This document shows positions 1 through 6,084 of a DNA stretch of 10,187 bases, one piece after another. The notes beneath the pieces are model-generated. The model made no database searches and was not told the origin of the DNA. It worked only from the letters and a program-made list of their open reading frames with translations. This DNA is from REEB470 sp032117095 (GTDB lineage Bacteria; Bacillota; Bacilli; Paenibacillales; YIM-B00363). Positions within the stretch are counted from its first letter, which is position 1, and every line of letters begins with the position of its first letter. The stretch is taken from positions 1 through 10,187 of the forward strand of contig JAULZZ010000022.1 in the NCBI GenBank assembly GCA_032117095.1, read 5' to 3'. Position numbers and translations under genes: made by a program.

Positions 1-264
1 CCAAACGTCCCCCCCTCGTCAAAAAGGGGGTGGGGAACATTTGGTGTGCCTACGCGTATGCATGGATCAAATACAGGGCTGACCGCATATCCCCCCGGAA
101 TGACGTGGGGATTATTTGACGCTTACGCGACGCCCCTTATACGAATCACTGGTTAAAAACATCAATGAAAAGGGCTCACTTTTATGAGAAAGCAAAGGGA
201 ATTTTTAACCTATAGAATTCCTGTATTCATTCAGTGTTTAGTATTATGCGTTTCTGCTCATACC
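1..264. other. Non-coding or unassigned left edge
   Basis: No gene can be supported here. One plus-strand frame is open from the left edge to a TAA at 154-156 (51 codons), and another is open to about 113. Neither resembles a family I know, and both run through C/G homopolymer tracts, so a gene tail is possible but unproven. The stretch contains inverted repeats: an imperfect hairpin at 1-44 (CCAAA/TTTGG outer arms, C-run/G-run inner arms), ATCCCC/GGGGAT at 89-94 and 107-112, and GGTTAAAAA/TTTTTAACC at 151-159 and 202-210. A plus-strand promoter-like pair, TTGACG (116-121) and TATACG (138-143) with a 16-nt spacer, precedes the last of these. Confidence 0.4.
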
Positions 265-298
265 AAAAAACCTCCCAAAAGAACAGGAGGTTTTTTTC
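265..298 (-). terminator. Rho-independent terminator of glmS, bidirectional
   Basis: An 11-bp perfect inverted repeat pairs 265-275 with 286-296 around a 10-nt loop. The stem core is CCTCC/GGAGG, and the A-run and T-run arms supply a U-tract in either direction. On the minus strand it begins within a few bases of the glmS stop codon, so it most likely ends the glmS transcript. The symmetry would also stop any plus-strand transcript arriving from the left. Confidence 0.85.
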
Positions 299-2122
299 TT
301 ACTCTACGGTAACACTTTTCGCAAGGTTACGCGGTTTGTCTACATCGTTTCCCCGAATCGTCGCTGCATAATACGCAAGCAATTGCAAAGGGATGACAGC
401 GAGTGCTGGAGCGAATATATCGGCGGTTTTCGGAATGTACACGACTTCATCCACAATTTTAGCGAGCGCTGTGTTCCCTTCCACGGTCAGTGCAATGACC
501 CGTGCCCCTCGTGCTTTGACTTCGATGATATTGCTCATCATTTTTTCGAGTACATCTTGTTGCGTTGCGAGTGCGATCACGGGGACGTCTTCGGTAATCA
601 ATGCGAGTGTCCCGTGTTTGAGTTCGCCTGCGGCATACGCCTCCGAATGAATGTAGGATATTTCTTTGAGTTTTAATGATCCTTCTTGGGCGACCGCATA
701 ATCCAACCCTCTCCCCATAAAAAAGAGATGTTCTGATGAAGCGATCTTCCCTGCGATTTGCTCCCAAAGGGGGGCGGTAGCGAGCAGTCTTTCTACTTGC
801 TCTGGTAGTTTTTTGAGTACTTGGATCAGCTGTTGTGCTTCTGTAGGCGTCACCATTTGGTGTTGTTGCGCAAGCCAAATCGCAAATAAATTAAAGGCAA
901 TGAGCATCGTCGTATATGCTTTTGTCGAGGCCACGGCGATTTCAGGACCTGCCATCGTTAAAATGACCGCATCGGCTTCGCGGGCGACCGAAGAGGCGAC
1001 TACATTCGTAATGGCGAGTACAAACGCACCCCCACGTTTTGCTTCCCGCATCGCCGCAAGCGTGTCTGCCGTCTCACCCGATTGCGATACGACAATCACG
1101 AGCGTCTGCGCATCCAAAATTGGACTACGATAACGGTATTCAGAAGCGACATCTACTTCTACGGGAATACGCGTCAACCGTTCGATGATCCCTTTCCCTA
1201 CGAGCCCCGCATGGTAAGCAGTCCCACATGCCACAATGTGAATGCGTTTCACATGATTGATCAGCGCGTTCTCCCAAGACAACTCGGGAAACACGACCCC
1301 CTGTGCAGTCAGACGCGGCACCATCGTATCGCGATACGCCCGCGGTTGCTCCATGATTTCTTTAAACATAAAATGGGCATATCCCCCTTTTTCGGCGGTT
1401 TGTAAGTCCCATTCAATCTGCATCGTGGCACAGTCAATTGCGTTCCCTTGTAAATCCGTAATTTGCACGCTCCCCCGCGTCAAAATCGCCATCTCGCCGT
1501 CATGCAAGATGTATACTTCACGCGTATATTCCAAAATAGCTGGAATATCCGAGGCGATGAAATTTTCATTGACCCCTTTTCCGATAATAAGCGGGGAATG
1601 CATCCGCACCGCAACGAGCAATTCTGGATTATCTTGTGCAAGTACACCCAACCCGTACGCCCCTCGAATGCGTCTGGTCGCTTGCTGCACCGCCGAAATC
1701 AAATCTCCTTCATAGTACGAGGCGATCAAGTGTGCCACGACTTCTGTGTCTGTTTCCGAGGTGAATACGACTCCCTGCGCTTGCAAGGCATCTTTTAGCT
1801 CCATATAGTTTTCGATAATGCCATTATGCACGACTGAAATGACACAACGACCGTCCGTATGCGGATGTGCATTGGCATGGGATGGCTTGCCGTGCGTCGC
1901 CCAGCGTGTATGTCCGATACCGATCGTCCCTTCCAACCGTTGTTCGTGCAGTTGTCCTTCAAGCACAGCGAGTCGTCCTTGTGCCTTGCTCACTTGGAGT
2001 CCCGTTTTCGTGTGGACGGCGATGCCTGCTGAGTCGTACCCCCGATACTCCAATCTCTTTAACCCTTGCAACAATACCGTCTGTGAATCCCGATACCCAA
2101 TATATCCCACAATCCCACACAT
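299..2122 (-). CDS. glmS: Glutamine--fructose-6-phosphate aminotransferase (isomerizing), GlmS
   Basis: This cytoplasmic enzyme converts fructose-6-phosphate and glutamine to glucosamine-6-phosphate and glutamate, the first committed step to UDP-GlcNAc and peptidoglycan. The 607-residue protein has the usual family length and layout. The N-terminal class II glutamine amidotransferase domain (about 1-240) starts MCGIVGYIG, so Cys2 becomes the N-terminal nucleophile, and it shows GHTRWATHG (70-78) and NGIIENY (100-106). Two SIS sugar-isomerase domains follow, with CGTAYHA (299-305), SQSGETADT (346-354) and STKAYT (399-404). By family knowledge the isomerase residues correspond to Glu487, His503 (in LKHG) and Lys602 near the C-terminus. 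I chose the ATG at 2122 over an in-frame GTG three codons upstream because Cys must directly follow the initiator Met and a GGAGG lies 9 nt before the ATG. It lies 160 nt downstream of glmM, and no glmS ribozyme core is visible in that gap. Confidence 0.98.
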   Translation of the reverse strand: MCGIVGYIGYRDSQTVLLQGLKRLEYRGYDSAGIAVHTKTGLQVSKAQGRLAVLEGQLHEQRLEGTIGIGHTRWATHGKPSHANAHPHTDGRCVISVVHNGIIENYMELKDALQAQGVVFTSETDTEVVAHLIASYYEGDLISAVQQATRRIRGAYGLGVLAQDNPELLVAVRMHSPLIIGKGVNENFIASDIPAILEYTREVYILHDGEMAILTRGSVQITDLQGNAIDCATMQIEWDLQTAEKGGYAHFMFKEIMEQPRAYRDTMVPRLTAQGVVFPELSWENALINHVKRIHIVACGTAYHAGLVGKGIIERLTRIPVEVDVASEYRYRSPILDAQTLVIVVSQSGETADTLAAMREAKRGGAFVLAITNVVASSVAREADAVILTMAGPEIAVASTKAYTTMLIAFNLFAIWLAQQHQMVTPTEAQQLIQVLKKLPEQVERLLATAPLWEQIAGKIASSEHLFFMGRGLDYAVAQEGSLKLKEISYIHSEAYAAGELKHGTLALITEDVPVIALATQQDVLEKMMSNIIEVKARGARVIALTVEGNTALAKIVDEVVYIPKTADIFAPALAVIPLQLLAYYAATIRGNDVDKPRNLAKSVTVE

Positions 2123-2282
2123 CGCCTTCACCCTCCACCCTCACGAAAATCATACAATGTAGCCACTTTTTCTTCACTACCTAAAGGGCAACTCCAAAAA
2201 CCGATTTTTAAAAATCACTTCGCCGTAAAAAAGCGTTTTTTTGAGAATATTTATGACTGGTGATGGGGTTTATAGAGGTGCC
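2123..2282 (-). other. glmM-glmS intergenic leader
   Basis: This 160-nt gap is A/T-rich. It contains a perfect 14-bp palindrome, GATTTTTAAAAATC (2203-2216), and an A-run/T-run inverted repeat around GCG near 2227-2242, either of which could be a weak hairpin. A TATGAT at 2149-2154 on the minus strand resembles a -10 box about 27 nt before the glmS start, but nothing good stands at the -35 position. A glmS ribozyme normally occupies this place in many Bacillota; I do not see its conserved core sequences. Whether glmS is transcribed from here or by read-through from glmM cannot be decided from sequence alone. Confidence 0.45.
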
Positions 2283-3704
2283 CTAAACTATGCCCGAATC
2301 AAAACGTTGCTCCGAATTGAGAAGGTCCCTGTCATACGAATCACTTTCTCGACTCCCCAAATACAAATGAAACGCTTGGGCGATGCGCTGTGCATGGCGT
2401 TCGATCTCTTGGCGGTGCGCCCCTTCTATCATGATCCGAACGATCGGTTCTGTCCCGGAATTCCGCACGAGAATGCGCCCTTGGTCTCCGAGTGCATCTT
2501 CCACCTCATGAATACACTGCATAATTTGTGCAATGGCTTGCCAATCTTCGTCTTTATTTTGCACTTTTACATTGAGAAGCACTTGGGGATATTTCACCAT
2601 CATTTGTCGCCATTGAGACAATGGCTTCCTAGACTCTGCTACAATGCGTGTGAGTTGTAACGCCGTAATAATCCCATCACCAGTCGTGTTGTGCTCTAAA
2701 AAAACGATGTGCCCCGATTGCTCGCCCCCTAACGTATAGCCACCTTGTTTCATCGCCTCCACGACATAGCGGTCTCCCACAGCAGTTTGCACCGTATGAA
2801 ACCCTTCCGTTTTGGCGGCTTTATAAAAACCTAGATTGCTCATCACCGTCGTCACTACGGTATTATGTGGCAGTCGCCCGCTTTCCCGCAAATGCGTACC
2901 AAATATACACAACAAATGATCTCCATCGACGAGTTGTCCTTTCTCATCCACGGCGATCAAGCGGTCGGCATCCCCATCGAAAGAAAGCCCCAAATGTGCA
3001 TGATGTCGCAGTGTTTCTTGACAAATCACCTCCACATGGGTAGATCCTACACCGTCATTGATATTGCGTCCATTGGGTTTATCTCCGATTGCAATGACAT
3101 GGGCACCCAACTGTGAAAAAATACGAGGAGCCAACTCATGCGCTGCCCCATGGGCGCAGTCTATGACAATACGCATCCCATCAAACCTTACCGCAGAGAG
3201 CTTTTGCACATAATCTGCATATCGCCATTTGGCCTCGTGGTCGTCTTGTACCGTTCCCAAGTGCTGTTTTACAGGGCGGGGAAGTGTATCTTCCTTTGCA
3301 TCCAGCAATTTTTCAATTTCAGACTCTGTCTGATCGTCTAATTTATATCCATCGCTTCCAAAAAATTTTATCCCGTTGTCTTCAAACGGGTTGTGCGAAG
3401 CGGAAATCATCACCCCTGCATCGGCATGCAGATGACGTGTTAAGTACGCCACCGCTGGCGTCGTCAAAACACCCAGACGAATGACATCTGCCCCGATAGA
3501 CAACAGACCAGCTACCAAGGAGGCTTCGAACATTGCGCCAGAAATACGCGGATCGCGCCCAATGAGCACTAGGGGACGTGGTGTCTGGGTTTGGTTGTGC
3601 GTCAGCACGTATCCCCCACAACGCCCAATTTTATAGACAAGTTCTGGAGTGAGCTGCCTGTTGGCCACTCCACGTACCCCATCCGTACCAAAATATTTTC
3701 CCAC
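2283..3704 (-). CDS. glmM: Phosphoglucosamine mutase, GlmM
   Basis: GlmM interconverts glucosamine-6-phosphate and glucosamine-1-phosphate through a phosphoserine enzyme in the UDP-GlcNAc pathway. Using the GTG start there are 473 residues of the alpha-D-phosphohexomutase type: start MGKYFGTDGVRG, active-site ISASHNP with phosphoserine Ser103, Mg-binding DGDADR (243-248), sugar-binding GGEQSGH (326-332) and phosphate-binding RNSGTEP (414-420). An ATG two codons upstream is also in frame. The GTG is preferred because GGAGG sits 8 nt before it but only 2 nt before the ATG, and because Bacillus GlmM also begins MGKYFGTDG. Family members are usually about 450 residues; this one carries a polar tail of roughly 23 extra residues. 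In other Bacillota, GlmM binds CdaA and lowers c-di-AMP synthesis. It is preceded by a 189-nt gap with its own candidate promoter. Confidence 0.97.
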   Translation of the reverse strand: MGKYFGTDGVRGVANRQLTPELVYKIGRCGGYVLTHNQTQTPRPLVLIGRDPRISGAMFEASLVAGLLSIGADVIRLGVLTTPAVAYLTRHLHADAGVMISASHNPFEDNGIKFFGSDGYKLDDQTESEIEKLLDAKEDTLPRPVKQHLGTVQDDHEAKWRYADYVQKLSAVRFDGMRIVIDCAHGAAHELAPRIFSQLGAHVIAIGDKPNGRNINDGVGSTHVEVICQETLRHHAHLGLSFDGDADRLIAVDEKGQLVDGDHLLCIFGTHLRESGRLPHNTVVTTVMSNLGFYKAAKTEGFHTVQTAVGDRYVVEAMKQGGYTLGGEQSGHIVFLEHNTTGDGIITALQLTRIVAESRKPLSQWRQMMVKYPQVLLNVKVQNKDEDWQAIAQIMQCIHEVEDALGDQGRILVRNSGTEPIVRIMIEGAHRQEIERHAQRIAQAFHLYLGSRESDSYDRDLLNSEQRFDSGIV

Positions 3705-3814
3705 GCTCATGCCCTCCCATGGTGCTACGCCATCTCATTTTGGTTTTTCGTTGCAGTGCATGCATGACCGCTCATTTCTTCGACTTTTTTCTAATTGTAT
3801 ACACACCCCCTATC

Positions 3815-3843
3815 ATTTTATGCGAAATACGAAGTAAATTCAA
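3815..3843 (-). promoter_or_regulatory. Candidate SigA-type promoter for glmM
   Basis: On the minus strand TTGAAT (3843-3838) and TAAAAT (3820-3815) are separated by exactly 17 nt. These match the vegetative consensus at 4 of 6 and 5 of 6 positions. Transcription would start near 3808, giving a leader of about 100 nt before the glmM GTG. The element sits in the 189-nt gap between cdaR and glmM, where such a promoter would let glmM-glmS be expressed apart from cdaA-cdaR. Identical GTATACAC copies lie on both sides of it (3797-3804 and 3847-3854). Confidence 0.45.
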
Positions 3844-3893
3844 CTAGTATACACGATACGTTGCTTTGGTGCGTGATCGACCGTTGCTATGGA

Positions 3894-5126
3894 TTATTTT
3901 GTTTTTTTGGACGAAATTTTTATGGTAAGCGTTTTTTCATTGCCGTTCCCCTCTTCTACAAATGGGGGGAGTTTCCATACAATAGGCAATTCATACTTCC
4001 CTGGGGGGACATCTGTTACGTCGACAACTGCGCGTATTTGATCCTGCGAAGCATTGCTTTTATACGAGGGGGCGACTTCGACGCGGGCAGTCGTCGTTTC
4101 TTTTTTTGGTTTTATTCTTTCGTACGTATAAAGTGGGTTCTGTCCAATGATCATAAGTGGCACACTTTTTACTTCCAGTTGAGCTGCTTTTTCGAGCACA
4201 ATATCGAGAAGCACAGTAGCGGGGGCAATACGCTTTACTTGGCTGCGGATAGGAATTTCTAAATTTATGGTTTGAGAATCTGTTAGGTCACGCAGTGATA
4301 ATACGGGACCACTATAATATTCCAAGCCTTCCACATAGTCACGTTCACCGTATACGGTGACTTCTTTTGGTCGTTGCTCAAACTTAGAAATTGCGACTCC
4401 AGGCGGTGTTTGTCCTTCCAATAACACTTGTAATGGCACCGTTTGGAAGGGGCTCGTAATCGGAATTTCTACATCGACCACTTCAGGAGAAATATCTAGA
4501 TCAAGCGGTTTGTTGTTGCGATCTTTGGCAATGAGACGCACTTGTTGGTTGACTGTCTTTGTCGCTTCATTCAGAAGAACTGTACCGAACACTCCTGCGA
4601 CGTCCTCGACGGATGAAGCGGTGACCACGACATTGACGCGGTTCGGTTGCACAAAGGCTTCCCCGACGGTATAGCCTGATTTTGCCTCCCCTTGTACTTC
4701 CAATGTCACGGGCATTTCTTTGCGTTGTTTTTCATCCAAAAAAACTTGTACCGTCGAAGGCTCCAACGCCACATTGACGTCCGCTGGAAACCCTTTTGTT
4801 TGCAGTTGAAGACGTTGCTGTCCGGCAACTCCTTTAGAAGCGTCCGCAATGACTTGATAATCGCGAATGGATACCCGACCGAGTGCAGTTTGTGACCCTG
4901 TTACGGTGAGCGATATTTTTTCAGGTTGAATCGACCGCAATAAAAATTGTCGTTCGTTGACATTTTTTACTTGAACTTTCACGTCCAAATATTTTTCGGA
5001 ATAAGTGGTGACCCCAAAAGGTTGTGCTGGTGATGGCACGTCGAACCGAATAATAAACCACAGCAATATCCCTACTAATAACGCAATGACCCGAATGACA
5101 TGCTTGTTTTTTAGCCACTTATCCAT
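3894..5126 (-). CDS. cdaR: CdaA regulatory protein CdaR (YbbR-domain protein)
   Basis: CdaR is a membrane-anchored extracytoplasmic protein that modulates the diadenylate cyclase CdaA. The 410-residue product begins with a short basic segment, then one hydrophobic anchor at about 10-27 (core VIALLVGILLWFII), followed by an outward-facing region built of beta-rich YbbR repeats. I see four, at roughly 45-130, 138-222, 230-311 and 318-403; each carries the recurring 'P..V.V.G' pattern. The C-terminus is lysine-rich. The longer upstream frame is rejected because it overlaps cdaA, whereas the ATG at 5126 gives a proper anchor and has a purine-rich GAGGGGGG site just upstream. Its start overlaps the cdaA stop by 8 nt (ATGGATAA), so the two are translationally coupled. 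It is somewhat shorter than the Bacillus subtilis protein. Confidence 0.93.
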   Translation of the reverse strand: MDKWLKNKHVIRVIALLVGILLWFIIRFDVPSPAQPFGVTTYSEKYLDVKVQVKNVNERQFLLRSIQPEKISLTVTGSQTALGRVSIRDYQVIADASKGVAGQQRLQLQTKGFPADVNVALEPSTVQVFLDEKQRKEMPVTLEVQGEAKSGYTVGEAFVQPNRVNVVVTASSVEDVAGVFGTVLLNEATKTVNQQVRLIAKDRNNKPLDLDISPEVVDVEIPITSPFQTVPLQVLLEGQTPPGVAISKFEQRPKEVTVYGERDYVEGLEYYSGPVLSLRDLTDSQTINLEIPIRSQVKRIAPATVLLDIVLEKAAQLEVKSVPLMIIGQNPLYTYERIKPKKETTTARVEVAPSYKSNASQDQIRAVVDVTDVPPGKYELPIVWKLPPFVEEGNGNEKTLTIKISSKKTK

Positions 5127-5961
5127 CGGCTTCCCCCCTCTTTCGGTGAAACCAGCGCACGCGTTTTTTCTTGATATTTTGGTCGTTTTCTTGTACATGT
5201 AAAAGCTCATGTAATTTACTGATGAGCATTTCTTCATCCAAATTACGCAACAGTTGCCCATGAATCGCAATCGACACGTGCCCTGTCTCTTCAGAGACCA
5301 CGATCCCAATCGCATCGGACACTTCACTCATCCCGATCGCCGCGCGATGCCGTGTCCCCAATTCTTTGCTAATAAACGGGCTGTCCGACAGTGGCAAGTA
5401 GCACCCCGCAGCCATAATAATGTTCCCCCGCACCATGACCGCCCCATCGTGCAGGAGTGCATTGGGGTGAAACAAGTTTAATAACAACTCGGTACTACAT
5501 TTCGCTTCTAACGGCGTGCCCAATTCCATGTAGTCCGTCAGTCCTGTTTCCCGTTCAATGACAATTAGCGCCCCGATCTGTTGCTGCGACAACGTCCGAA
5601 GTGCGCGAATGAGTTGTGTGATCCGCGAAGAAATCGATCGTTCTTCTTGGGCGTCTTGCACCGCAAAAAATTTCCCCCGTCCGAGCTGTTCAAGCGCACG
5701 TCGAAGTTCCGGTTGAAAAATAATCAAAATCGCCAACACGCCAAAAGTAAACATCTGATTCATCAACCACTGCAAGGTCAACAGCCCAAACGCCTGACTC
5801 ACCGCCCACACAGCGAGCAACACAATGATCCCGCGAAGCAATTGCATTGCCCGTGTCCCACGTACAAGCACAATGAGCTTATATATAATATAACTAACAA
5901 TCATGATATCCAAAAAATCGGTAATTCCTGTCGTCCATGCCCCAGATTTGAAATATTCCAT
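5119..5961 (-). CDS. cdaA: Diadenylate cyclase CdaA (DacA), membrane-bound
   Basis: CdaA condenses two ATP into cyclic di-AMP, the second messenger controlling potassium and osmolyte homeostasis and wall integrity. The 280-residue protein has three predicted membrane segments at about 15-33, 42-60 and 68-83, then a cytoplasmic DAC domain. The two catalytic signatures are intact: DGA at 172-174 (in LHDGAVMVRG) and RHR at 204-206 (in GTRHRAAIG). The C-terminus is strongly basic. The frame is open 35 codons further upstream, but that extension is polar and unlike the family. MEYFKSG at 5961 is chosen because it is preceded by AAGGGGG at suitable spacing and gives the usual length of about 273-280 residues. 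It lies 123 nt downstream of ppc, with no convincing terminator between them, and is coupled to cdaR. Confidence 0.97.
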   Translation of the reverse strand: MEYFKSGAWTTGITDFLDIMIVSYIIYKLIVLVRGTRAMQLLRGIIVLLAVWAVSQAFGLLTLQWLMNQMFTFGVLAILIIFQPELRRALEQLGRGKFFAVQDAQEERSISSRITQLIRALRTLSQQQIGALIVIERETGLTDYMELGTPLEAKCSTELLLNLFHPNALLHDGAVMVRGNIIMAAGCYLPLSDSPFISKELGTRHRAAIGMSEVSDAIGIVVSEETGHVSIAIHGQLLRNLDEEMLISKLHELLHVQENDQNIKKKRVRWFHRKRGEADG

Positions 5962-6084
5962 AACCAGCCCCCTTATACGCCATCGTGCGTTCTGCCTTAT
6001 GTAACACCGTATCGGTAGATGCGCGTGGATTGTGGGAACGTGTTGCGATTCATCATTTGACCGCATGTCCGCATAAAAACTATG

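Noticed and set aside
1..156. Plus-strand open frame entering from the left edge
   Set aside because: There is no recognisable family, it passes through hairpin-forming homopolymer tracts, and a second frame is also open over much of it. It was left unannotated as a gene.
1257..1715. Plus-strand ORF of 152 codons antisense to glmS
   Set aside because: It is a shadow of a strongly conserved gene, with no ribosome binding site or family resemblance.
1959..2177. Minus-strand 72-codon ORF starting just upstream of glmS
   Set aside because: It runs out of frame through the conserved glmS 5' end and has no independent support.
3795..4262. Plus-strand ORF of 155 codons antisense to the cdaR 3' end
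   Set aside because: It has irregular composition with many aromatic residues and Cys, no recognisable domain, and overlaps a well-supported gene on the other strand.
5962..6066. Upstream 35-codon extension of cdaA
   Set aside because: It is unlike the family N-terminus. The internal ATG at 5961 has a good ribosome binding site and gives the standard length.
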